Origin: Pseudo-nitzschia pungens
Taxonomy: Eukaryota > Bacillariophyta > Bacillariophyceae > Bacillariales > Bacillariaceae
DNA: 64,000 nucleotides
Reading direction: 5' to 3'
Assembly: GCA_037355855.1 (NCBI GenBank)
Contig: CM074765.1
Span: forward strand, 2,852,001 to 2,916,000
Positions 1-10,281 of the stretch are shown here, piece by piece (position 1 is the first letter of the stretch; every line of letters starts with the position of its first letter). The position numbers were made by a program, and so were the translations under genes. Under the pieces are notes generated by a model. That model did not search any database, was not told where the DNA came from, and saw only the letters and a program-made list of their open reading frames with translations.

Positions 1-3000
1 TCCGGTTGCTCCAAATCCATCATACTACAACAGTTTGTCGACCGAAGTCAACTAACGAACTGAGACCAAAGATCTGTCACCTATAATACTTACGGGGGCA
101 AGTTCCGAACCAAGTCTGCGGCTTCAGTGGGACTGAGGTTGATAGAATTTTCAAACTCCAAGACCATTAAATGGACCTTCCAAGTGGACGAATATCATCA
201 CCACGAGGAAGTACCCTATGACATGATCATAGGATCAGACCTGATGGCACAACTGGGACTGGATATAAAATACAGTTCCCGAACAATCGAGTGGCAGGGT
301 GACTCCATCCCCATGAAGGGACTGGGGGAGCTTACTGACCCGGACAAATGTAAGGCAGTATTCTTCGCCAACACACAGAGTCCAATCCTCCAACAGGAGG
401 AAGAGAGGCAATCCAAAATTCTGGATGCAGACTACTCCAAAGTCGATATAGACGCTATGGTCAATGACCTGGAGATTACAGACGCGTCCAAGACAGCCTT
501 GAAGAAAACGCTAAAGAAATTCCCAACACTCTTTGGAGGAGGATTGGGTCTTCTCAAAAACATAGAACCGGTGTCCATTGAGCTACAACCAGGGGTCAAA
601 CCGGTCCGGCAGAGGTACTATTCTGTACCCCATGCCTTTGAACAAGCACTCCGGAAGGAGATTACTAGGCTCTGCGATATTGGAGTCCTGGAAAAACTCC
701 CTCACGATGATGACTCTCCATGGGCATCTCCTACTTTTTGCCAACCCAAAAAGACAGGGGACATTCGCGTTCTAACGGACTTCCGGAAGATGAATGCAGC
801 CATCCAACGAAAGCCTTTCCCACTACCACGAATAGGGGAAACAATCCAAAGGCTCCAGAAGTTCAAGTCAGCTACGGCGCTGGACTTGTCCCAGGGATAT
901 TACACCATTCCCATTTGCAAGGAGAGCCAGAAGATTTGCTCTACCATTTTGCCATGGGGAAAATATGCCTACAAGAGACTGGCTATGGGGATCGCATGCG
1001 CACCCGATATCTTCCGGTCAGTCATGATGAACCTCCTAGGGGATCTGGACTACGTCCTTGTCTATATCGACGACATCTTAATTATCCAGAGAGAAGGGGA
1101 ATCTGAACAGGATCACCTCGACAAAATCGATACAGTCCTACAAAGACTGGATGACGCCGGCTTTCGAGCCAACCTCAGAAAATCCTTCTTCATGCAAAAA
1201 GAAGTGGAATATCTGGGATTTCTGTTAACAACAGAGGGCATTCAGCCCCAGCCAAAGAAACTGGAGGCGATGAAGCGTCTGGAAGCCCCCAAGAACACTA
1301 AGCAACTCAAGATGTTTCTTGGAATGGTAAACTTTTACAGGGACATGTGGAAGCGACGCTCCCACATCCTAGCCCCCCTGAACAAACTAGCAGGGAAAAA
1401 GGGAAAACTGAACTGGTACTGGGGTCCAGCAGAGCAGAAAGCTTTCATGGAGGCGAAGAGGATGCTCGCAGATGAAGCGAAACTCGCATTCCCGGATTTT
1501 ACGAAACCATTTCACCTCTACTCAGACGCCAGTGACAGGCAACTGGGAGCAACCGTATGCCAAGATGGCAAACCCCTTGGTTTCTACACAAGGAAACTGA
1601 ACTCAGCGCAGCTCAACTACACTGTCGGGGAAAAAGAACTCCTTGGCATAGTAGAAGGCTTGAAAGCGTTTGAAGGAATCCTACGAGGACAAGATGTAAC
1701 CATTCACACGGATCACCTGAACCTATTGTATCAGCAGATGCCGACCCAAAGAATGGTCCGGTGGAGACTCCTCATGGAGGAGTTCCATCCGGTAGTCAAG
1801 CACGTTGCTGGCAAAGACAATGATGCAGCAGATGCACTGTCTCGATTGGACATCACAGATGACCCAGCAGACACCGTGGAATGGCTACCACCAAACAAGC
1901 CCCTCACCTATGCGGATGAGGAAGAGCACCTCCGGCAACTCCTATTCCCGCTTGGAGAAGCGCCGGAAGAATTCCAGGGCAATAGTGCATTCCCACTTGC
2001 CCCGGACATGATTCAGTTCTACCAGCAAAAGGACACAGGAATCGTGAGTGCTCTGGAAAAAGACAATCGACTGACCACCAAAATGGTGGAAGGTTACAAC
2101 CTAATCCACAAAGAAGGAAAGATTCTGATTCCCGACAAACTCAAGGACAGAGTCATGGAATGGTACCACAGCATGTTGGTCCACCCCGGAGAAAAGAGAA
2201 TGGAACAGAGCATACGCTCGGTGTTCACCTGGAAAGGCCTACGAAAGGACGTTCAGGATCTCTGCAAGCACTGCCACACGTGTCAGATGTTCAAAAAGAG
2301 TGGCCGGAAGAAGTATGGACTACTACCGGAGAAAGCAGTGGAAGTCACCAAATGGCAGAGGGTCAATGTGGACCTCTGGGGACCTGCAACTGTCCACAAT
2401 AAAAATGGTAAAGACTACCACATCCATGTTCTCACCATGGTGGATCCAGTGACCGGATGGTTTGAACTGGCCCATCTGAAGGACTCGCCAAACGCAGCAG
2501 AAACTCAACGTCTGTTAGACAGTACCTGGCTAGCAAGGTATCCGCGCCCAAAGGAAATTGGCTTTGATGGCGGGAGTGAGTTCAAAGCAGAGTTCCAAGA
2601 GCTCTGTGACAACATGGGGATGAAAAGAAAACCCAGTGGCGCCTGGAACCCACAATCCAACTCAGTGCTGGAGAGAATCCACCAGGTCTTGAAGGACTGC
2701 CTGTTGTCCTTCAACCTGGAACAAAGGGACCTCCACGAGAAGGATCCTTTTGAGGAATTCACTACCAAGGCAGCTTATGCGATTCGCAGCGCCATCCACA
2801 CCACTCTGGGATATTCCCCAGCGCAACTGGTGTTTGGAAGAGACATGTTCATGCCTGTAAATTTCCCAGCGGATTGGGAAGCAATCCAGGCAAGGAAACA
2901 GAAGAGTATCCACAAGAGCAACATCAGGGAGAACCGGAAAAGGATCCCCCATGTCTATAAGGAAGGAGACTATGTCACCCTAGAAAGGAAGGGCATTGTT

Positions 3001-3153
3001 CCGAAACTATCCTTCCCACGACAAGGACCTTACAAGGTGATCAAGGCCCATAACAATGGAACTGTAACTATTGAAACTGCTCCCTTTGTAACCGATCGGG
3101 TTAACATTAGGAGAGTACACCCCTATTATTGCAGGGATCCTATTAAATCGTAA
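1..3153 (+). CDS. pol: GypA-1 pol polyprotein (protease end, RT, RNase H, integrase), one in-frame stop
   Basis: Frame 1 opens inside the aspartic protease (SGCSKS at bases 1-18 is the end of a D-S/T-G active site) and is broken only by TGA at 61-63, where the GypA-3 copy has CGA. From 127 it is open to TAA at 3151-3153. The protease flap region reads YDMIIGSDLMAQLGL. The RT has ALDLSQGYY and the catalytic YIDD at about bases 1057-1070; RNase H has LYSDASD (about 1519) followed by a conserved E and D. The integrase has an H-H-C-C zinc finger ending CKHCHTCQ (about 2266), then VDLWGP, FDGGSEF and LERIHQ as the D-D-E triad. A GPYKV module closes the protein. It copies the element RNA into DNA and inserts it. 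Except for the early stop it could still be functional. Confidence 0.92.
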
Positions 3154-3160
3154 CAGTACC

Positions 3161-3169
3161 ATGGAGGAG
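3161..3169 (+). other. GypA polypurine tract
   Basis: The purine-rich ATGGAGGAG lies two bases before the 3' LTR. The same nine bases precede the LTRs of the two other GypA copies (12766-12774 and 57599-57607). By analogy with other LTR retrotransposons this should prime plus-strand DNA synthesis; the conserved position is seen, the role is inferred. Confidence 0.6.
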
Positions 3170-3184
3170 TATGCCGTGCACCAG

Positions 3185-3682
3185 GAACATTATGGAAAAA
3201 AGTTTTTTTGAGAAAATTTCCATATTCATGCGCGTTGCGCGCAATAAAATTGATGTAATTTTTAACGGCTGTTTTTTGTTGAATATCCACTTTAACGGCT
3301 GTACGAGTACGCAGAGTGTCCTCAAAACTGTCCTCAAAAAGTGTCCTCAACGATTTTGTCCTCAACAGACTGTCCTCAACCATTATGTCCTCAACAATTA
3401 TGTCCTCAACGTTTTGTCCTCAACCTCTATGACTTCAACGTTGAGGTTGAGGACAAAACATTGAGGACATAATTGTTGAGGACATAATGGTTGAGGACAG
3501 TCTGTTGAGGACAAAATCGTTGAGGACACTTTTTGAGGACAATCGTTTTGAGGACAAAGATGACCGTTGAAGACCGTTAAATTGAGGCGTTCTTATTGCC
3601 CACAGATTTTTTGAGAGTAGTCGCGCGCACAATGCGCATGAAAAGGGAAATTTTCCAGAAAAGTTTTTTTTTCCATAATGTT
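3185..3682. mobile_element. Foldback/MITE-like element inside the GypA-1 LTR
   Basis: The insert is bounded by CCAG on both sides (3181-3184 and 3683-3686), as expected for a 4-bp target duplication, because empty LTRs read straight through this point. Its ends are inverted repeats: left GAACATTATGGAAAAAA, and the right end reads the same on the other strand, followed by matching GC-rich GCGCG blocks. It has no coding capacity that I can recognise. The centre is the giant hairpin listed separately. Confidence 0.75.
3317..3556. repeat. Near-perfect 240-bp palindrome built of TGTCCTCAA repeats
   Basis: The left arm holds eight spaced copies of TGTCCTCAA. The right arm holds the same series, in reverse order and on the other strand, as TTGAGGACA. 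Spacers between copies also match across the arms, so a transcript would fold into one hairpin with roughly 110-bp stems centred near 3437. Only a few mismatches interrupt the stem. Confidence 0.9.
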
Positions 3683-3862
3683 CCAGAATACAGTCACGAG
3701 TACACACGGGACTGGATTAAGGATAAGGATAAAAACAATCGGCGAGTCGACAGAATCGCTGATTCGGAAGGCTCTTAGAACTGTAGCAAATAGACTAATC
3801 AATAGAGCTCACAATTTGCATATCACTACTATTCTAATCACTAGTAGACCCGGGGTATGGCA

Positions 3863-4884
3863 AAGAAACTTTGTACAATAGTGACACCATATGGTTGCTA
3901 TGAATACCAAAGACTACCAATGGGAGTTAAAGTCTCCCCGGATGTGGCGCAGCAGCTGATGGAAGATATTCTACAAGACACTGACTGCACTGTTTATATT
4001 GATGATATTGGTATCTGGATGAATGGATCCTTTGATCTCCATATGAAAACTATCGACAAGATTCTTGACAGACTTAACCAGAATGGCCTCAAGTGCAACC
4101 CACTCAAGTGTGATTGGGCTGTACAAGAGACTGACTTCCTTGGATATTGGATGACTCCTACAACAGTTAAGCCTTGGAGAAAGAAGATTGAAGCAATCCT
4201 ACACATGGATCGACCAAGAACTGTGACCCAAGTCAAGTCCTTTCTAGGAGCAGTTGGATACTACAGAGATATGTGGCCTTGCAGGTCTCATGTCCTAGCT
4301 CCTCTCTTTGATATCACTGGAACCCCCAAGACTCCTCAAGCAGCTGCCATCAAAGGCAAGCAAAGGAAGGCTCCTTCAGCTTTCACTTGGGGACCAGCTC
4401 AAGATAAAGCCTTTCAAGAGATGAAAGCAATGGTGGCAGCGGATGCGCTGAACACCTATCCAGATCTTAACAAGCCCTTTGAACTGTACACTGATGCCTC
4501 AGACCTCCAGCTCGGTGCTGCCATAATACAAGATGGCAAGCCCATTGCATACTGGTCCAAGAAACTATCTGATGCCCAGAAGAATTATACAACCATGGAG
4601 AAAGAACTCCTAGTGATAGTACTCTGCTGCAAAGAGTACAGAAAAATGCTCCTCGGTGGAGTCATCAATGTATACACTGATCATAAGAATCTTACCTTCT
4701 GAACCCTTTCAGTCCAACGAGTCCTCCGGTGGAGACTATTCCTTGAAGAATTCGGCGTCAACCTCACCTATGTTGAAGGCAAGAAGAATGTTCTTGCTGA
4801 CGCCTTCTCCAGACTCCCCAGGATGGATCCACCTACTGAAGGGAAGAAAGCCCTTGAAAAGGGCACCTTAATCAATTTCTTGAA
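3863..4884 (+). pseudogene. pol: GypB-1 pol, RT C-terminal part and RNase H (broken)
   Basis: The frame starts at KKLCTIVTPYGCYEYQR, just ahead of the RT active site VYIDDIGIW (about 3995). It continues through the connection domain (FLGAVGYYRDMW) and RNase H (LYTDASDLQLGAA, then EKELL and YTDHKNLTF). A TGA at 4700-4702 stops it where related proteins have R (LTF-R-TLSVQRVLRWR). Read past that codon, the frame stays open to the LINE insertion and includes VEGKKNVLADAFSRLP, the usual end of gypsy RNase H. The missing N-terminal half lies on the other side of GypA-1. It is about half identical in layout to GypA pol but clearly a separate family. Confidence 0.88.
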
Positions 4885-5483
4885 TAATAATAATAATAAT
4901 ATACTTATTTAAGTAGGAAAATCCACCGAAGGTGGTTAAAAGCTACTCAGTCTGTAACCAGACTTTATCGTCGCCTCAATCGAAGAGATGTTAGGCCCCA
5001 AGTTGTAGAACGACGCGTCGCCTCAACCATGGGGGATTTGGGCCCCAGGTTGTAAAGACGACTATTTTGCAAACGAACCTTGGTAAGAAACAGGAAAAAA
5101 AAAAAACAGTCCAGAGCACAACAGACACTGCTGTTGCAAAGCGTACAGGAGATGGGTAACAAGAACGTGAAAGGGAAAGACACAAGCAAAACTGTCCCTC
5201 CAATGCTGGTATGCAGCATCCATAATGCTAGTGGTCCCTTCCTCAGATACATAGTATCAGTAATGCTAGTGGTCAGCGTACAAAAGCAAAACTCCTCTCT
5301 GAATGCTGGAGTGCAGCATCAGTAATGCGAGTAGTCAGCCCCAAACACATTCCTTACCACACACTCCTTACCATTCGTATGGTACACCGAAACACTAAGA
5401 GGCAGTGGAGCCTACTACCAAATTCGTAGAACGAACTTGCTCTCCTGTAGTAGCTTGGAAACACGGCCTTTAAGTGATAACAC

Positions 5484-5975
5484 TTATGAACCATCAGGGC
5501 TGTAGCCTTGAAAACAGGTGGCAGCTGTACTGTGAACTGGAGGGGTATATGTTGGTGGTGAAGCATTAAGTAACCAGTACTTAGCGGCTTTGGGGCTTGG
5601 GTCAGAAAAACAGTAGGTCCATAATCGAAAACAATTATGGTCCAGCAGGGCAGTAGACTTGAAAACAGATAACAGTTGAAGAATGCATCTGAGAGGTATA
5701 TGTAGGTAGGAGAGCCTTAAGCAAACTGTACTTAGCGGCTTTGGGGCTTGGGTCAGAAAATAGTAGGACCTTAAGCGAAAACACTTATGGTCCATCAGGG
5801 CAGTATACTTGAAAACAGATGACAGTTGAAGAATGCATCTGAGAGGTATATGTAGGTAGGGGAGCCTTAAGCAAACTGTACTTAGCGGCTTTGGGGCTTG
5901 GGTCAGAAAATAGTAGGACCTTAAGCGAAAACACTTATGGTCCAGCAGGGCAGTAGACTTGAAAACAGATGACAA
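5484..5975 (-). CDS. 163-aa repeat ORF of LINE-S1, function unknown
   Basis: The ORF consists of about three copies of a 50-residue unit (SSVFKSTALLDHKCFRLRS... to ...PLRCILQL). The unit length is exactly 150 bp, so the frame survives each duplication. The second LINE-S copy carries an ORF of the same length, 163 codons, in the same place (10581-11072). Hydrophobic and basic residues dominate and Cys positions repeat. No known family is recognised. It may simply be a translated reading of a tandem repeat; coding status rests only on its conservation in two copies. Confidence 0.3.
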   Translation of the reverse strand: MSSVFKSTALLDHKCFRLRSYYFLTQAPKPLSTVCLRLPYLHIPLRCILQLSSVFKYTALMDHKCFRLRSYYFLTQAPKPLSTVCLRLSYLHIPLRCILQLLSVFKSTALLDHNCFRLWTYCFSDPSPKAAKYWLLNASPPTYTPPVHSTAATCFQGYSPDGS

Positions 5976-6120
5976 TTATACTGTACACCTGAGAGGTATA
6001 TGTAGGTAGGGGAGCCTTAAGCAAACTGTACTTAGCGGCTTTGGGGCTTGGGTCAAAAAACAGTAGGACCATAAGCGAAAACGCTTATGGACCAGCAGGG
6101 CAATGGACTTGAAAACAGAT
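5510..6120 (-). repeat. 150-bp tandem repeats in LINE-S1
   Basis: The marker GAAAACAG recurs at about 5510, 5661, 5811, 5961 and 6111, a period of 150 bp. Each unit has an inverted repeat around CTTATGGTCC and the shared block TTAGCGGCTTTGGGGCTTGG. Units differ by a few substitutions. Confidence 0.9.
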
Positions 6121-6701
6121 GACAGCTGGAATTTCTTGTAGAAATATTCCTACAGTGGAAGGGGCTGTTGGTGAACTTCGACTTGAAAAGACTTAAGGGA
6201 CTTAGCAAGGAACCTTGAAGAATGTAGAACGTTAAGTGGGAATCACTTAGGAAGCTTGGAAACAATGTAGAACATTAAGTATAAGATATACTTAAGGGTC
6301 TTGAGGGTGGAGCTTGGAAACAGATCGAAGCAGCAGTAATTTACGTAAGACGGCGAAGCAATAGACATGTACGTTGTTGTCGGTTTTGGTTTTGCGGTAC
6401 GGTAGAATCTGTACGGGAATTGCTGTAGAAAATTATGTGTCGGTTTTGGTGCTGCTGCTGCTGCTGTTGCCGATCGGCGAGTGGTGAATAGGCAACCAAC
6501 TCAACCAAACAAAGCATCGGGCAACTGAACAAATAGCAGAATCAAAGAGGCGAGGTCGCTGTTAGTATGTGTAGGTCCTTGTTATGTGGTTGGGGGTGTT
6601 TAAGGGAGCGAGATATCGCATGGTAAATGTGTGTAGAAATCTACGTATTTTTAGTACTGGAACATCGGAACGTCGGACAAAATGCGCTTCGCGCAAATTG
6701 T

Positions 6702-8142
6702 ACCTTAATCGATTTCTTGAAACTTGAAGTCCCCAAGCAAGACGAAGAACTGTTTTGAGCAGAGTTCCCAAACCTCTTCCAGCACTTATGCAATACAAGC
6801 CTGTTTGCTGAATAATGAGTGCCTAGTCAACCTACCAAACAATCAAGACTTGAAATGCCCGGTGAACTATTCCAATATCTATCTACATCAGCAAAAGGAC
6901 CCTACTATCAAGTTCAAGATCCAATCCAAAACGTTCTTCTACCAAGAATTAGAAGGTAACAACATCCTCTGCCATGCCAACCAATCCAATCCAGACAACT
7001 GGAGAATCTACATACCAAGCTCTCTCGCAAATGATACCATCCAATGGTACCATCTCTTGTTGGGTCATTGTGGATCCACCAGGTTGTATCAAACTATCTC
7101 CTCAAGATTCTACATCGACAATCTATCCCATCTTTGCAAGACTTACATATGCCCGGACAGCTGCATCAAATACAAGAACCAGCACTCCAAGTATGGGAAG
7201 GTGCCACCGAAAGAAGCCCCATTGGCGCCCTTCAATGAAGTACATGTCGATCTTATAGGCCCCTGGAAAATTACAGCCCAAGGCAAGAACTATAACTTCA
7301 AGGCGCTCACTTGCATTGATCCAGTCACTAACCTTCTCGAAATCATCAGAATCAGAGACAAGTCATCTCAGCATGTATCAGACCAGTTCAGGAACTGTTG
7401 GCTCTCAAGGTATCCAAGACCCATCAGGTGTGTTCATGACAATGGTGGAGAATTTCTAGGATCTGAATTCCAAACCACACTCAATCAATATGGAATTCAG
7501 GCCATTCCTACCACTGTAAAGAATCCTCAATCTAACGCCATCTGCAAACGAGTCCATCATACAGTTGCTGATATCCTCCAAGTCCTGGTACATGTCAATC
7601 CCCCTCAAGCTAATACCAGAGCCAGTCAGCTCATGGATAATGCGCTTGCGACTTGCATGCATGCCTCCAGATGTGCAGTGAATGCCTCCTTACAAGCCTC
7701 TCCAGGATCCCTGGTGTTCAATCGGGACATGCTAATTGATCTGCCACTAACCTCGAACCTATTAGCCCTGCAGCAGCTCTGACAACAGGGAATTAACAAG
7801 AATCTTCTTAGAGATAATGCCAAGAGAATCAATCATACCTTCCAAGTCAATGACAAGGTATGGATCCAAGAACCAGATCCGGACAAACTTCAACCCAGGA
7901 AGACCGGTCCCTTTCCAATCACACAAGTCAATCTGAATGGAACTGTAAAACTGCAAAGAGCCCCCTCAGTGGTGGAAACAGTGAACATCCGGAAGCTAAC
8001 GCCGTATCGAGAGCCGAATCAGTCAGAACCTACAGTAAGTAAGCAAGCGAATCAGTCAGAGTCTACGCCGACTGAATCTGCAGATATTGAATTGAGCCAA
8101 TCAAATGACTCGGACTGCTCCATGAGTCACTGGTTGGCTTAA
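6702..8142 (+). pseudogene. pol: GypB-1 pol, integrase part (broken)
   Basis: The frame resumes after the LINE. It contains the integrase zinc finger (WYHLLLGHCG ... CKTYICPDSC), then VDLIGPW, VHDNGGEF and the NAICKRVHH segment where the catalytic E normally lies. Here it reads NAICKRV, whereas the GypB-4 copy reads NAICERV, so the third acidic residue is replaced by K. TGA at 7780-7782 stops the main frame; GypB-4 has CGG at that position. Downstream codons continue in frame through a GPFPITQVN module to TAA at 8140-8142. The linker between RNase H and integrase (6722-6800) is also frameshifted. The protein would be inactive. Confidence 0.85.
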
Positions 8143-8172
8143 CAGTGGGATTCGTCCAATCATGAGGCACTA

Positions 8173-8486
8173 TGTAACATGCTAGTGTAGGCTAGTAGTT
8201 ACGAATTAATAATTAACCGAATCCCACATGGGATTCAATCGGTACATATATATATGATATACATGTACGGACATCCGGTATATATGAACAGGCATACAGA
8301 AGAGAGCGATCATACGATTAAGGTTACATACAGAATATATGTTATATACAGGGATGCAGATTATATAAAGAGATCGCGATGACCTCATCGCTCATTATTT
8401 CCTCTCTTTAATTTCAATCCCATCTCGTAAAGTGAAATAACACACAATTATTCATACTACTCCAAATTTCTACCTTAGAGTGTTAC
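8173..8486 (+). repeat. GypB-1 3' LTR
   Basis: It starts TGTAACATGCTAG and ends AGAGTGTTACA. It shares blocks AATAATTAA, AATCCCA-ATGGGATT, TCTCGTAAAGT and AATTTCTACC with the LTRs at 8942-9266 (other strand), 16795-17134 (other strand) and 52847-53171. The sequence just before it (AATCATGAGGCACTA) is identical before the GypB-4 LTR. The 3' boundary is abrupt: the next base belongs to an inverted gag fragment. Confidence 0.82.
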
Positions 8487-8811
8487 ACTCTTCTTCTTCA
8501 TACTGGAGATTGTCTGGATTGAGTGGGTCTTCGATCATGTTGTTCCACTTGCTCTGTGCATCCGTGGTGAGACAGCGACTGAAGTGGGTGAGATGTTTGT
8601 TAATCGAGAGCTGTATGAGCTTGGCAGCATTTCGAAATGATTCTTCTACAAATAGGAGCTCCTCTAAGCCTCCTTTTTTGGTGAAGAGGGGGACCTTGAT
8701 ACTATCAGTGTTGCCATCGGTGTCGGTGTTGTAAAGGGTGAAGAGCTTGGGTTTGGTTCGGTTGAACGAGCTCTTGTAAGTGATCGGTGGGTCTCTGTAT
8801 AGACCTGCCAT
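8487..8811 (-). pseudogene. gag: GypB-2 gag, N-terminal 108 codons only
   Basis: The start MAGLYRDPPITYKSSF aligns with MAGIYREPPVSYKSSF of the GypB-3 gag at 53293. Conserved KPKL, IKVPLFTKKGGLEELL and the acidic stretch EEEE follow. The frame runs into unrelated sequence at 8487 and stops soon after. Gag forms the particle in which reverse transcription occurs. This fragment lacks the later basic, zinc-knuckle-like region. Confidence 0.75.
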
Positions 8812-8929
8812 GTTGAGTTACTTGCTTGTTGGAGATACAAGTTACCTCTGTTGTTGAGGCTGTTGGTGTTTTGAGTTGGGTTTGGTCTCTTCAGTACTGA
8901 TTGTTACTGTCTTTCTACTTAAAGATAAA

Positions 8930-8941
8930 CAGTAATTACTG
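8930..8941 (-). other. 12-bp palindrome at the GypB primer-binding position
   Basis: CAGTAATTACTG is its own reverse complement. It abuts the LTR end at 8942 with no gap, where a tRNA primer-binding site is expected. The same palindrome stands in the same place at 53172-53183 in GypB-3. Confidence 0.7.
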
Positions 8942-9266
8942 TGTTACTACATGTTAAGGTAGAAATTTTGGAGTGGTATAAATATTGTGAATGTTTAGAT
9001 ACTTTACGGAATATTGTTACGTGAATTGAGAGAGGAAACATATAAAATTTGAGGTTGGGAGCATAGCCACATTTTGGCATGCTCTGCCATAAATGTTGTT
9101 TCATTGTCGGTTCCCACGATTAGGCACATATCATCTTCTGGGACTCGACCATAATAATTAGGACACATATTAAATAATGTATCCGTCACCAAAGATTATA
9201 TTCGATTCCCCAAGCGGGATTCAGTTAATTATTCATTCGTGATCATAGCTACGCTACCGTGTCACA
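8942..9266 (-). repeat. GypB-2 5' LTR (minus orientation)
   Basis: On the minus strand it starts TGTGACACGGTAGCGTAGC and ends ATGTAGTAACA. It aligns over its whole length with the LTR at 52847-53171, including CTGCCATAAATGTTG-like and GGTTCCCACGATTAGGCA blocks. The base pairs after 9266 (TGAAG) begin GypA-2 pol. Confidence 0.82.
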
Positions 9267-9721
9267 TGAAGAAGTTCCCTACACTCTTTGGAGGAGGTCT
9301 GGGACTACTCAAGAATATTGAACCGGTGTCCATTGAACTCCAACCAGGAGTCAAACCGGTCCGGCAGGGGTACTATTCCATACCCCATGCCTTTGAACAG
9401 GCACTCTGGAAGGAAATTACACGCCTTTGTGATATTGGTGTTTTGGAGAAGCTCCCCCATGATGATGACTCACCATGGGCATCTCCAACCTTCTGTCAAC
9501 CCAAGAAAACTGGGGACATCCGAGTGCTCACTGACTTTTGCAAAATGAATGCAGCAATCCAACGGAAACCATTCCCACTACCACGGATAGGGGAAACGAT
9601 CCAACGCCTACAGAAATTCAAGTCCGCCACGGCGCTAGACCTTTCTCAAGGGTACTACACCATCCCAATCTGCAAGGAGAGCCAAAAGATTTGCTCTACC
9701 ATATTGCCATGGGGAAGTGTG
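9267..9721 (+). pseudogene. pol: GypA-2 pol, RT N-terminal part
   Basis: The protein matches GypA-1 from KKFPTLFGGGLGLLKNIEP to ICSTILPWG with only scattered changes (for example RYY to GYY, FRKMN to FCKMN). The frame is open to the LINE insertion point after 9721, where the duplicated target ATTGCCATGGGGAAGTGTG lies. The RT resumes at 11731. Confidence 0.88.
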
Positions 9722-10281
9722 TACAATTTGCGCATCGCGCATTTTGTCCGACGTTCCGATGTTCCAGTACTAAAAATACGTAGATTTCTACACAACTTTA
9801 CCATGCGATATCTCGCTTCCTTTTACACCCCCAATCACAACCCCAGGACCTACACATACTAACAGCGACCTCGCCTCTTTGATTCTGCTATTTGTTCAGT
9901 TGCTCGATGCTTTGTTTGGTTGAGTTGGTTGCCAATTCACCACTCGACGATGACGATCCAACGGCAACAGCGGCAACAGCAGCAGCAGCACCAAAACCGA
10001 CACATAATTTTCTACAGCACAATTCCAGTACAGATTCTACAGCAATTCACCAATAATTTTCGATGTATTTCTGCTTCGATCTGTTTCCAACAAGCTCCCC
10101 CGAAGGCCCTTACGTATATCTTATACTTAATGTTCTACACTGTTTCCAAGCTGCTTAAGTGATTCTCACTTAATGTTCTACATTCTTTGAAGTTCCTTGC
10201 TGAGTCCTCTTAAGTCTTTTCAAGTCGAAGTTCACCAACAGCCCCTTCCACTGTAGGAATATTTCTACAAGAAATTCCAGC

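Larger units (their letters stand above)
1..3862 (+). mobile_element. GypA-1: Ty3/gypsy LTR retrotransposon, 5' part outside the window
   Basis: The pol coding region starts inside the protease at the window edge and runs to a polypurine tract at 3161-3169 and a 3' LTR at 3172-3862. Domain order PR-RT-RNase H-IN places it in the Ty3/gypsy superfamily. The base just after the LTR (3863) is inside the reverse transcriptase of a different gypsy family, so this copy inserted into GypB-1. Its own 5' LTR and gag must lie left of position 1. Two relatives in the window (9267-12978 and 32413-57786) allow alignment of every domain. Confidence 0.93.
3172..3862 (+). repeat. GypA-1 3' LTR, split by a foldback insertion
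   Basis: The LTR begins TGCCGTGCACC and ends GGGGTATGGCA. Its ends form an imperfect inverted repeat (TGCC..GGCA). About 190 bp match the 177-bp LTRs at 32413-32589 and 57610-57786, with the best conserved block in the last 70 bp. A 498-bp foldback element (3185-3682) interrupts it 13 bp after the start. No ordinary GypA LTR in this window has that insert. Confidence 0.88.
4885..6701 (-). mobile_element. LINE-S1: short non-autonomous LINE with 20-bp target duplication
   Basis: The insert is flanked by 20-bp direct repeats (4865-4884 and 6702-6721, one mismatch) that begin ACCTTAATC. Read on the minus strand it starts with TTTGTCCGACGTTCCGATG. It ends with a TTA-repeat tail and a conserved 3' region holding GTCTGGTTACAGACTGAGTA. 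Both ends match the long LINE at 38712-51433, but ORF1 and ORF2 are absent. The interior carries 150-bp tandem repeats and one 163-codon ORF. It is probably mobilised by the long LINE's enzyme. Confidence 0.85.
3863..8486 (+). mobile_element. GypB-1: Ty3/gypsy retrotransposon, 3' two thirds, interrupted by LINE-S1
   Basis: The element resumes inside the reverse transcriptase directly after the GypA-1 LTR and ends with a 3' LTR at 8173-8486. LINE-S1 (4885-6701) splits it between RNase H and integrase. Its LTR matches the LTR in front of the GypB gag at 53293, which shows that this pol and that gag belong to one family. The 5' part lies left of the window, beyond GypA-1. Confidence 0.85.
8487..9266 (-). 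mobile_element. GypB-2: inverted 5' end of a GypB element (LTR, leader, start of gag)
   Basis: On the minus strand this reads LTR (9266 to 8942), a 12-bp palindrome, a leader and then gag (from 8811). It is cut off at 8487, exactly at the end of the plus-strand GypB-1 LTR. Beyond 9266 lies GypA-2 pol, so this element inserted into GypA-2 and later lost everything 3' of the gag start. Confidence 0.78.
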
